NCBI RefSeq assembly: GCF_003651185.1
Contig: NZ_RCDC01000004.1
Span: 599,868 to 663,867 of the forward strand
Reading direction: 5' to 3'
DNA: 64,000 nt
DNA from: Stenotrophomonas rhizophila
GTDB lineage: Bacteria; Pseudomonadota; Gammaproteobacteria; Xanthomonadales; Xanthomonadaceae
Positions 8,688-16,286 of the stretch are shown here, one piece after another. A program made the position numbers and the translations under genes. The stretch's first letter is position 1, and every line of letters starts with the position of its first letter. The notes below the pieces were generated by a model. It was not told the origin of the DNA and made no database searches. It saw only the letters and a program-made list of their open reading frames with translations.

Positions 8688-11507
8688 TCAGCGGACGACC
8701 TGCTCGGCCAGCTCCAGCGGCACGCGCTGCACCGGTGCATTGGCCGCGCGCGAGAGCTGTACTTCGTACTGCCCACCGGCGATCTTCCACTGCTTGGCAG
8801 CGGTATCGAAGCTGGCCAGCGTCTTCGGCTCGGCTTCGATGCGGATACGGCGGCTTTCGCCCGGCTGCAGCGTCACCTTCTGGAAGCCGATCAGGCGGAT
8901 CGGCGTGGTGCTGCCCTGAGGCAGCTGCAGGTACAGCTGCGGCACGTCCGCACCGGCGACCTTGCCGGTGTTGCGCACGTCCACGCTGGCGACCACACGC
9001 TGGCCTTCCACCACCACCTGCAGGTTGTCGTAGCCGAAGCTGGTGTAGGACAGGCCATGGCCGAACGCATACTGCGGGGTCAGGCCCTTGGCGGCGAACC
9101 ACTTGTAGCCGACGTTGGCACCTTCGATGTCGTAGTCGATGGTGTCATCCGGCTTGTTCTTCGGATTGAAGCCCAGGCCGTTGACGTGCGGGCGCGGCAG
9201 CTGGCTGACATCGGTCGGCCACGTCACCGGCAGACGACCGGACGGATTGACCTTGCCGGTCAGCAGCGCGGCGATGCCTTCACCGCCCCGGATGCCCGGG
9301 TACCAGGCCTGCAGGATGGCCGGCACCTGCTGCAGCCACGGCAGCTCGACCGGGCCATTGGTTTCCAGCACCACCACGGTCTTCGGGTTGGCCTTGGCCA
9401 CCCCGGCGATCAGCTTGTCCTGGTTGTCCGGCAGCTGCATGTGCGGCAGATCGACCGATTCGGCCGACCACTGCGTGGCGAACACGATGGCCACATCGGC
9501 GGCAGCGGCAGCGCGCGCGGCGGCAGCCACATCGCGGCCATCCACGTAATCGATGCGGGCATCCGGACGCTCGGCGCGCAGCGCTTCCAGCGGCGAGGAC
9601 GGGTGGAAGATCACCGGGCCCGGCCAGGTCGTCGGCATCACACCCGGCACCGCATTGGTGCCCCGCGCGGTCCAGCCCACCATCGAGGAACCGCCGCCAC
9701 CGATCACGCCCTTGTCGGCATGGCCACCGATGATGACGATGCGCTGCACGTCCTTGCCCAGCGGCAGCAGGTCATCGGCATTGCGCAGCAGCACGCTGCC
9801 TTCTTCGACGGTGCGCTGCGCGGCGTGGAAGCCGGCCTCGTCGTCGATCGGCTCATGCACCGGCGGCAGATCGAAATTGCCGTGCGCGAACATGGTGCGC
9901 AGGATGCGGCTCACCATGTCGTCCAGGCGCGCCTGCGGCACCACGCCACCGGCCACGGCCAGGCGCAGCGGCTCGTCGAAATAGACCGCCTTGTCGAACA
10001 CTTCACCGGCCGACTGCTGGTCCAGGCCGGCCAGCGCCGCCTTGGAGCCGCTGTGCACGCCACCCCAATCGGACATCACGAAACCGGGGAACTTCCATTC
10101 CTGCTTGAGCACCTCGTTCATGAGGTAATCGTGTTCGCAGCCGTAGGTGCCGTTGATGCGGTTGTACGAGCACATCGCCGAACCGGGCTTGCCGATGTCC
10201 ATGGCGATCTCGAAGGCCAGCAGGTCCGATTCGCGCATCGCCTGCTCGCCGATCTCGGCGCTGTGGAAATTGCGCGAGGTCTCCATGTCGTTGAGCGCGA
10301 AGTGCTTCATCGTGGAGATGACATGCTGGCTCTGCACGCCGCGGATCGACTCACCGACCAGCACACCGGCCAGCAGGGGATCTTCACCGGCGTATTCGAA
10401 GTTGCGGCCATTGCGCGGATCGCGCTGCAGGTTGACGCTGCCGGCCAACAGGATGTTGAAGCGCTGCTGCCAGGCTTCGCGACCCATGGTGGCACCGCCA
10501 GCGAAGGCGATATCCGGGTTCCAGCTGGAGGCCGTGGACGGGCCGGACGGCATCGCGGTGGCGTGGTCGCCCTTGCGCAGGCCGCCCGGATTGGTCACGC
10601 CGACACCGGCATCGGCCGACTGCTGCGCCGGAATGCCCAGGCGCGGCACGCCCGGCACGAAACCGGCCGAACCGACCGCGCCTTCCGGCAGCGGACCGCC
10701 ATCCTTGCCCAGCCCGAAGTAGCTGTGCAGCATCTGGAACTTCTCATCCACGGTCATCTGCGCGACCAGCGCCTTGGCACGGGCATCGGCGTTCAGGCCG
10801 GTGTCCATCCACGGCGTGTCGCCACCGACCGGCGCGGCATACCCCAGGGTCAGCAGCGTGGCGGCGGTGGTGCCCTTCTTGCCGTCATGGGTGCGCAGCT
10901 TGATCGCCGCCGACGTGGCGGACTGGAAGCCATCGCTGAAGTAGCTTTCATTGGCTTCCAGCGCGACGCGCGACGGATCGAAGCCTGCGGTGGTGGCTGC
11001 ATCGGCACTGACCGCGCCCAGCAGCACGGCCGGCGCGCCCAGGCGCGAACCGGTGACCAGCGGGGGCAGTGCCGCCGCATCGGCGGCGCTGGTGTACAGC
11101 GCGACCACGTGGCGGCCATCGTTGAGGCGCAGGTAATTCAGCGACGGCTGCTCGGTGCCCGATTCGGCCTCGATCGGCAGGCGCGTGAGCACGACGCTGC
11201 CGGTCTGCTGCGCGGCGGCCGGATCGGCGGTCACGAAACGATAGTGATAACCCAGCGCATCGGCCAGGCCCTGCAGCGGATCCACGCGGTCGGCGCGGCG
11301 CTCCACGTTGCGCACGGTCACTGCATCGACCTGCAGCTGCTCCAGCTGCGCGGCGACCACGGCGGCGTCCAGCTCACCCGGGGTCTGTTCCAGGGTCAGC
11401 ACGGTGAACGCGTCGGTGGCGGCGGCCGGGGCAGCAGCCCAGGCGGAAGCGCTCAGCGAGAGCGCGATGGCGGCCGTCAGGGCCAGGGGCTTTGAAATCG
11501 TTTTCAT
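8688..11507 (-). CDS. Exported glycoside hydrolase family 3 enzyme with N-terminal extra domain
   Basis: A 939-residue exported beta-glycosidase. Residues 1-26 are a signal peptide (MKTISKPLALTAAIALSLSA, cleavage after AWA). The GH3 core begins near residue 200 (RAKALVAQMTVDEKFQML) and includes the nucleophile motif FVMSDWGG with Asp480. The alpha/beta sandwich and a C-terminal fibronectin-III-like domain follow (GQRVVASVDVRNTGKVAGADV). Between the signal peptide and the core are about 175 residues not usual in BglX-type enzymes; part of this (YHYRFVTAD, GSVVLTRLPI) recalls endonuclease/exonuclease/phosphatase folds, but catalytic residues are not evident. The likely substrate is a beta-glucoside or beta-xyloside. 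MKTIS at 11507 is preferred over the upstream ATG at 11591. The 268-bp region 11508-11775 upstream holds its promoter; no further gene was seen. Confidence 0.9.
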   Translation of the reverse strand: MKTISKPLALTAAIALSLSASAWAAAPAAATDAFTVLTLEQTPGELDAAVVAAQLEQLQVDAVTVRNVERRADRVDPLQGLADALGYHYRFVTADPAAAQQTGSVVLTRLPIEAESGTEQPSLNYLRLNDGRHVVALYTSAADAAALPPLVTGSRLGAPAVLLGAVSADAATTAGFDPSRVALEANESYFSDGFQSATSAAIKLRTHDGKKGTTAATLLTLGYAAPVGGDTPWMDTGLNADARAKALVAQMTVDEKFQMLHSYFGLGKDGGPLPEGAVGSAGFVPGVPRLGIPAQQSADAGVGVTNPGGLRKGDHATAMPSGPSTASSWNPDIAFAGGATMGREAWQQRFNILLAGSVNLQRDPRNGRNFEYAGEDPLLAGVLVGESIRGVQSQHVISTMKHFALNDMETSRNFHSAEIGEQAMRESDLLAFEIAMDIGKPGSAMCSYNRINGTYGCEHDYLMNEVLKQEWKFPGFVMSDWGGVHSGSKAALAGLDQQSAGEVFDKAVYFDEPLRLAVAGGVVPQARLDDMVSRILRTMFAHGNFDLPPVHEPIDDEAGFHAAQRTVEEGSVLLRNADDLLPLGKDVQRIVIIGGHADKGVIGGGGSSMVGWTARGTNAVPGVMPTTWPGPVIFHPSSPLEALRAERPDARIDYVDGRDVAAAARAAAAADVAIVFATQWSAESVDLPHMQLPDNQDKLIAGVAKANPKTVVVLETNGPVELPWLQQVPAILQAWYPGIRGGEGIAALLTGKVNPSGRLPVTWPTDVSQLPRPHVNGLGFNPKNKPDDTIDYDIEGANVGYKWFAAKGLTPQYAFGHGLSYTSFGYDNLQVVVEGQRVVASVDVRNTGKVAGADVPQLYLQLPQGSTTPIRLIGFQKVTLQPGESRRIRIEAEPKTLASFDTAAKQWKIAGGQYEVQLSRAANAPVQRVPLELAEQVVR

Positions 11508-11775
11508 GAGCGGACGAAACACCTTTGCTTGCGCAATAAATCCAGGGAGTCTTGCCGCAGAAGGGTGCAGCGCCATGTCGGCGGGAACCACGCGCGGGCG
11601 CGCGGAACCGTTTACAACGCAAGGCGATGACGACTACGTCCAGGCCCCTCCGCCCGTCGTGACAGCCGCACCACCCGGGAGCCCGTGACCAGCGCCCCAC
11701 CCCGGAAGAGTGGGCGAGCGTGTTCATGCCTGTCAACAGGATGCTTACATTTGAGACACCGCAACCCGCGCGAAA

Positions 11776-12219
11776 TCAGGGCGACAGCGGCTTCATCACC
11801 CGGGTGTCGGCGCCCTCAACCACCTGCCCACGCTGGTCGCGCGGCTGCATCGGGGCCAAGGGCTGCCCATCGCTGTCGGCCTGCAGCACCGAGCGCGGCT
11901 CGCCGGGTGCGAACAGGAAGGCCTCGCCCCATTGGCGCAGCGCCACCACCAGCGGGAACAGCGCGCGACCGCGCTCGGTGAGCACATATTCCTGATAGCT
12001 GCGGCCTTCGCCCAGCGGCTGCTGCGCCAGCACGTCCGCTTCCAGCAAGGCCTGCAGGCGCTGGCTCAGCATGCTGCGCGACATTCCCAGGCGGCGCTGG
12101 AAATCGCTGAAGCGGCGCACCCCGTCGAAAGCTTCGCGCACGATCAGCAGCGACCAGCGGTCACCGACCAGATCCAGCGCGCGCCCCACCGGGCAGGGGG
12201 TAGTGGCATCGGTTGTCAT
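11776..12219 (-). CDS. HxlR family transcriptional regulator
   Basis: A 147-residue winged-helix regulator. The HxlR signature is complete: CPVGRALDLVGDRWSLLIVREAF near residues 9-31, here read as CPVGRALDLVGDRWSLLI, then RRFSDFQRRLGMSRSMLSQRL and a wing (GRSYQEYVLTERGRALFPLV). The first cysteine, often redox sensing in this family, is retained. A strong AGGAGG ribosome-binding site precedes the ATG. It is divergent from the MFS gene at 12294, with an inverted repeat between the two. It probably represses that transporter. Confidence 0.92.
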   Translation of the reverse strand: MTTDATTPCPVGRALDLVGDRWSLLIVREAFDGVRRFSDFQRRLGMSRSMLSQRLQALLEADVLAQQPLGEGRSYQEYVLTERGRALFPLVVALRQWGEAFLFAPGEPRSVLQADSDGQPLAPMQPRDQRGQVVEGADTRVMKPLSP

Positions 12220-12246
12220 GAGCGGCCTCCTTTCTAGGTTTCATTT

Positions 12247-12279
12247 TAGAACCACATACCCCAGAATCAACTGGTTCTA
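12247..12279. promoter_or_regulatory. Inverted repeat in HxlR/MFS intergenic region
   Basis: TAGAACCA and TGGTTCTA are perfect 8-bp arms separated by 17 nt, inside the 74-bp gap between the HxlR and MFS genes. Arm centres lie about 25 bp apart, suiting one dimer on each half or one dimer across two turns. The right arm overlaps a TATTTT -10-like element just before the MFS start, which fits repression. Confidence 0.6.
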
Positions 12280-12293
12280 TTTTGAGACTACAT

Positions 12294-13631
12294 ATGGCGA
12301 TCATCGCCCGACCCCCTGCCTCCCGCCTCCCCTCCGCCCTGCTGATGCTGTTCGCCTGCGCCGCCGGTTTGAGCGTGGCCAATGTCTATTACGCCCAGCC
12401 CTTGCTGGACGCGCTGGCCGCCGATCTCCAGATCAGCACCTCCCGCATCGGCGCGGTGATCGCCGCCACCCAGCTGGGGTCGGTGGCGGCGCTGCTATGG
12501 GTGGTGCCACTGGGTGACCGCGTGGACCGCCGCCGCCTGATGGCGATCCAGACCGGTGGCCTGGTGCTGGCCCTGCTGGCCGTCGCGCTGGCCGCGCAGG
12601 CCTGGAGCCTGCTGCTGGGCATGCTGGCGGTGGGCCTGCTCGGCACCGCGATGACCCAGGGGCTGATCGCCTATGCCGCCGCCGCTGCAGGCGGGCACGA
12701 GCGCGGCCGCGTGGTCGGCGCCGCACAGGCGGGCGTGGTGGTCGGGTTGTTGTTGGCACGCGTCGTGGCCGGCGCGGTGGCCGATCTGGGCGGATGGCGG
12801 GCGGTGTACCTGCTCTCGGCGGCGCTGATGGTGGTGACGGGCGCGCTGTTGTGGGCGCGTCTGCCACGGCTGCCGGTGGCGACGCCACCCACCGCACGCA
12901 CCGGGTTGATCGCCTTGCTGCGGCAACAGCCGGTGCTGCGCCAGCGCGGCGTGCTGGGCCTGCTGCTGTTCACCGTGTTCGGCCTGTTCTGGAGCAGCAT
13001 GAGCCTGCCGCTGGGCGCGCCGCCGTATGCGCTCACGCACACCGCCATCGGTGCCTTCGCGCTGGTCGGGCTGCTCGGTGCATTGGCGGCGGCACGCAGT
13101 GGGCACTGGAGTGACCGGGGCCATGCCGGGCGGGTGACCACCGGCGCCCTGGGGCTGATGCTGCTGAGCTGGCTGCCGATCGCCGCGATGCCCCACCACC
13201 TGGGCTGGCTGGTGCTCGGCGTGCTGCTGCTGGATATGGCAGTGCAGGCGCTGCACGTGACCAACCAGAGCCGGATTCTGGCCGCAGCCCCGCATGCGCA
13301 GGCGCAGGTGATCGCCGCCTACATGCTGTTCTACGCGGCCGGCAGTGGGCTGGGGGCGCTGGCCGGCAGTGCGTTGTATGCCGCGTTCGGCTGGCCCGGG
13401 GTCTGCACGGCGGGTGCCGGTGTGTCGCTGCTGGCGTTGCTGGCCTGGTGGGCGATGCCGGGTTATCACGCCATCACCGGTGGTCATGAGGCCTGCCCGG
13501 TTCCAGGCGGATCGCGGCTCGATAATGAGCGCTCACGTCCCGGAGCCGCCGCATGCCCCCACACCGCCACTTCGATCAACTCTGGCGCGACCGCAACGAC
13601 ACCTCCCGGCAACGCAGCCCGCGGGTGCTGA
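12294..13631 (+). CDS. MFS transporter (YNFM-type), C-terminus overlapping the next gene
   Basis: A 445-residue permease with about 12 membrane segments, beginning LLMLFACAAGLSVANVYYAQPLLD, here noted as ASVxNxYYAQPLL at residues about 22-36. That is typical of small-molecule exporters of the YNFM/CynX-like group. Loop 2-3 reads PLGDRVDRRRL. Family members end soon after the last helix (LLALLAWW, about residue 390). Here the frame runs on for about 55 hydrophilic, Pro/Arg/Thr-rich residues and overlaps the following VOC gene by 79 bp, which suggests a lost stop codon or a late frameshift. An in-frame TTG lies at 12282, but ATG 12294 is used. No Shine-Dalgarno is evident, and the -10-like element is close, so the message may be nearly leaderless. 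Confidence 0.85.
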   Translation: MAIIARPPASRLPSALLMLFACAAGLSVANVYYAQPLLDALAADLQISTSRIGAVIAATQLGSVAALLWVVPLGDRVDRRRLMAIQTGGLVLALLAVALAAQAWSLLLGMLAVGLLGTAMTQGLIAYAAAAAGGHERGRVVGAAQAGVVVGLLLARVVAGAVADLGGWRAVYLLSAALMVVTGALLWARLPRLPVATPPTARTGLIALLRQQPVLRQRGVLGLLLFTVFGLFWSSMSLPLGAPPYALTHTAIGAFALVGLLGALAAARSGHWSDRGHAGRVTTGALGLMLLSWLPIAAMPHHLGWLVLGVLLLDMAVQALHVTNQSRILAAAPHAQAQVIAAYMLFYAAGSGLGALAGSALYAAFGWPGVCTAGAGVSLLALLAWWAMPGYHAITGGHEACPVPGGSRLDNERSRPGAAACPHTATSINSGATATTPPGNAARGC

Positions 13632-13987
13632 TCCGGGTGTTCGTCGGCCCGGGCGAACTGGAAGCACGGGTGGCGTTCTACGAGCAGTTGCAGGGCGTGG
13701 TCGCCGATGCGGGCTTTCCGTTCCCCGAGGCCGGCCTGCGCCTGGCGATGGTCGGGGCGTTCCTGCTGATCGAGGGCGCGCCGGACAAGCTGGCCCCGTT
13801 CACCTCCACCACCGGCACGCTGCTGGTGGATGACGTGCAGCCCTATTACGACCGGCTGGTGGCGGCCGGGGCGCAGATCATCTTTCCACTGCAGGTCGTG
13901 CCCACCGGGGCGGCTTTCAACGCCGTGCATCCGGACGGCACCGTGGTCGAGTACGTGCACCACCGGCCCGATCCGCAGGGGCGCTGA
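13553..13987 (+). CDS. VOC family protein (glyoxalase/bleomycin-resistance fold)
   Basis: A 144-residue vicinal oxygen chelate protein. Residues about 24-70 (RVFVGPGELEARVAFYEQLQ) and 95-140 (LVDDVQPYYDRLVAAGAQII, VHPDGTVVEYVHH) give the paired beta-alpha-beta-beta-beta units of a single VOC module pair. The C-terminal E-Y-V segment supplies the usual metal-ligand glutamate. The substrate is unknown; relatives include fosfomycin- and bleomycin-resistance proteins and small dioxygenases. Its start lies inside the elongated 3' end of the MFS gene, so the two are probably co-transcribed. Confidence 0.8.
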   Translation: MPPHRHFDQLWRDRNDTSRQRSPRVLIRVFVGPGELEARVAFYEQLQGVVADAGFPFPEAGLRLAMVGAFLLIEGAPDKLAPFTSTTGTLLVDDVQPYYDRLVAAGAQIIFPLQVVPTGAAFNAVHPDGTVVEYVHHRPDPQGR

Positions 13988-14010
13988 GTAGATCCACGCC
14001 ATGCGTGGAT
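13988..14010. repeat. GTAG-type REP palindrome
   Basis: GTAG is followed directly by a perfect stem-loop: ATCCACGC, loop CAT, GCGTGGAT. This is the form of the GTAG REP elements abundant in Stenotrophomonas, mobilised by REP-associated tyrosine transposases. It begins 1 bp after the VOC stop and could also act as a terminator or mRNA-stabilising hairpin. Confidence 0.75.
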
Positions 14011-14113
14011 GCCCTCCATCACGCGCGTGGCCATCCCATCTGGCGCGCTGCCATTCCGCTCTCCTGAAGCATTCATCACCCCCAACGGGTTGGGAATCCG
14101 GCCGCCGAATTCG

Positions 14114-14129
14114 TTAGCATTTTTACTAA
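14114..14129. promoter_or_regulatory. LexA (SOS) box of the imuA-imuB-dnaE2 cassette
   Basis: TTAGCATTTTTACTAA fits the Xanthomonadales LexA consensus TTAG-N6-TACTA exactly and lies 115 bp before the imuA start. Placement ahead of a mutasome cassette is as expected. It implies repression by LexA and induction by DNA damage. Confidence 0.85.
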
Positions 14130-14243
14130 TTGCGGGTAGGATTGTCGGTCTCAGCCTTTGACACGCGTGCTGCCGATACTCGCCGCCATGCCCTTGTTTC
14201 CTGCCCGTTTCCACCTGCTCCAGCCCTGCCGGGAGGCCCGCTG

Positions 14244-14861
14244 ATGGGCGCCGTGCTGGCCCTGGACCGGCTGCTGGAAACCCGCCGGGTCTGGCGGGGG
14301 CAGCCGCGTGCGGCCTTCCCGGAGGTGGCCCCGCACCCGACCGGCCACCCGGCGCTGGATGCCCGCCTGCCGGGCGGTGGCTGGCCGCCCTCGGCGCTGT
14401 CGGAGGTGCTGCTGGCCTCGCCCGGGGTCGGTGAGCTGGCCCTGGTCTGGCCGACGCTGGCGCGGTTGAGCCAGCAACAGCAGACCGTGGTGCTGATCGC
14501 CCCGCCGCACCTGCCGCATGCCCCGGCGTGGGCCCGCGCCGGGCTGGCGCTGAACCAGGTGCAGGTGGTCCAGGCCAGCCCGCGCGATGCGTTGTGGGCC
14601 GCCGAACAATGCCTGCGCTCGGCCGCGTGCGCGGCGGTGCTGTGCTGGCCGCAACAGGCCGATGACCGCGCGCTGCGCCGGCTGCAGGTGGCGGCCGAAA
14701 CCGGCCAGTGCCTGGGGTTTTCCTTCCGCGATGCCCGGCACGCGCGCAACCCCTCCCCGGCCGCGCTGCGCCTGCAGCTCGACGATGGCCAGGTGCGTGT
14801 CCTCAAATGCCGTGGCGGGCTGGCACCGGCCCAGCCGTTGCCGCTGGCCGTGGCCCATTGA
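14244..14861 (+). CDS. imuA: ImuA, RecA-like accessory protein of the translesion mutasome
   Basis: A 205-residue protein of the ImuA/SulA-like family, distantly related to RecA, which works with ImuB and DnaE2 in SOS-induced mutagenesis. The typical start LDRLLETRRVWRGQ and the HPALDARLPGGGWP segment (residues about 35-55) are conserved; Walker-type residues are not complete, as usual here. The start ATG is preceded by GGGAGG at proper spacing, while the open frame begins earlier at 14130 with no family similarity. It is first in the three-gene cassette, 9 bp before imuB, behind the LexA box at 14114. Confidence 0.92.
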   Translation: MGAVLALDRLLETRRVWRGQPRAAFPEVAPHPTGHPALDARLPGGGWPPSALSEVLLASPGVGELALVWPTLARLSQQQQTVVLIAPPHLPHAPAWARAGLALNQVQVVQASPRDALWAAEQCLRSAACAAVLCWPQQADDRALRRLQVAAETGQCLGFSFRDARHARNPSPAALRLQLDDGQVRVLKCRGGLAPAQPLPLAVAH

Positions 14862-14870
14862 GCGGCCGCC

Positions 14871-16286
14871 GTGGACTGGGCCTGCCTGCTGCTGCCGCAC
14901 CTGGCGCTGGATGCCGCCCTGCGCCAGCAACCGGACCCGGCCGCGCCGCTGGTGCTGGTCACCGGCCCGGCGCAGCGGCGCGTGCTGCATGCGGTCAGTC
15001 CCTCGGCGCGGCAGCTGGGGCTGCGCCGCGGCATGCTGCTCTCAGCTGCGCAGGTGCTCACCCGCGACATGCTCACCGTGGAATACGACCCGCGCGCCGA
15101 ACAGGCCACCCGCCAGCTGTTGGCCAGTTGGCTGTACGGCATCAGCTCGCAGGTCAGCCTGGATTTCCCGCACGCGCTGGCGTTGGAGATCCGGGCCAGC
15201 CGCGCGCTGTTCGGTGATTGGCCGGAGGTCGAGCAGCGGCTCACCCGTGGCCTGACCGAACTGGGTTTCCGCCACCGGCTGGTGGCCGCACCGAATCCGC
15301 ATGCCGCCAGCGTACTGGCCCGCGTGCATGGCCGGCTCGGCGTGGCTGCGCACCAGGTGGAGGCGGCCCTGGCCCAGGTGCCGATCGAACGCAGCGGGTT
15401 GCCGGCCGAGGCGGTCACGGTGCTGGCGCGCTCGGGGTTGCGCACACTGGGCGCGGCATTCGGCCTGCCGCGCGAGAGCCTGGCCCGGCGCTTCCCGCCG
15501 CAGGTACTGGCGCACCTGGATGCGCTGCGCGGGATCAGCACGCCGCCGCTGCGCTATTTCCAGCCGCCGGACCGCTTCGATGCGCGCATCGAGTTCGAGT
15601 ACGAGGTCGAGTCCACCCAGGCCATGCTGTTCCCGTTGCGGCGCCTGACCGCCGATCTGGCCGCGTTCCTGTGTTCGCGCGATGGCGGCGTGCTGCAGTT
15701 CGATCTGTGGTTCGAACACGAACACCACCCCGATACGCGCCTCTCGATCGGCCTGCTCGCGCCCGAGCGCGAACCGGCGATGCTGTTCGAGCTGGCCCGC
15801 AACCGTGTGGATCATCTGCAGTTGCCAGCGGGCAGCCGCGGCCTGCGCCTGCAGGCCGAGCAACTGCCGCCGTTCGTCCCGGCCGCACGCGATCTGTTCG
15901 ACCCGCGCCCGCAGCAGGCAATGCCGTGGGAACAGCTGCGCGAGCGCCTGCGCGCCCGGCTCGGCGATGACGCCGTGCAAGGGCTGGGGCTGCGCGCCGA
16001 CCATCGGCCCGAACACGCGACCGGTGACGCCCAGGGTGCGCCCAAGCCCCCGCCCCCGGTGCTGCCGATGCGCCCGGGCTGGCTGCTGGCCCAGCCGCAG
16101 GCGCTGCAGGATCCGCATCTGCGCATCCTGTCCGGGCCGGAGCGGATCGAATCGGGCTGGTGGGATGCCGGCGACATCCGCCGCGACTATTACGTCATCG
16201 AAACGCCGCAAGGCCAGCGCGGCTGGGCCTATACCGCCGCCGATGCACGCAGCGGACCGTTCATGCTGCATGGCTGGTTCGCATGA
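14871..16286 (+). CDS. imuB: ImuB, catalytically inactive Y-family polymerase-like protein
   Basis: A 471-residue Y-family (DinB/UmuC-like) protein that serves as the hub linking ImuA, DnaE2 and the beta clamp. It starts with GTG. The N-terminal palm [13 protein letters not shown] lacks the two catalytic acidic residues, and the region that is SIDEAYLD in active polymerases reads [13 protein letters not shown] (residues 95-107). That is the defining loss in ImuB. The long C-terminal tail (about residues 350-471), ending with [15 protein letters not shown] and a Trp-rich segment, is the family's protein-interaction region. It overlaps dnaE2 by 4 bases (ATGA at 16283). Confidence 0.92.
   Translation: MDWACLLLPHLALDAALRQQPDPAAPLVLVTGPAQRRVLHAVSPSARQLGLRRGMLLSAAQVLTRDMLTVEYDPRAEQATRQLLASWLYGISSQVSLDFPHALALEIRASRALFGDWPEVEQRLTRGLTELGFRHRLVAAPNPHAASVLARVHGRLGVAAHQVEAALAQVPIERSGLPAEAVTVLARSGLRTLGAAFGLPRESLARRFPPQVLAHLDALRGISTPPLRYFQPPDRFDARIEFEYEVESTQAMLFPLRRLTADLAAFLCSRDGGVLQFDLWFEHEHHPDTRLSIGLLAPEREPAMLFELARNRVDHLQLPAGSRGLRLQAEQLPPFVPAARDLFDPRPQQAMPWEQLRERLRARLGDDAVQGLGLRADHRPEHATGDAQGAPKPPPPVLPMRPGWLLAQPQALQDPHLRILSGPERIESGWWDAGDIRRDYYVIETPQGQRGWAYTAADARSGPFMLHGWFA

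Noticed and set aside
8646..11495. A very long plus-strand open frame opposite the GH3 gene
   Set aside because: Antisense frame typical of GC-rich genes; His/Gln/Arg-rich with no domain, while the minus strand encodes a full GH3 enzyme.
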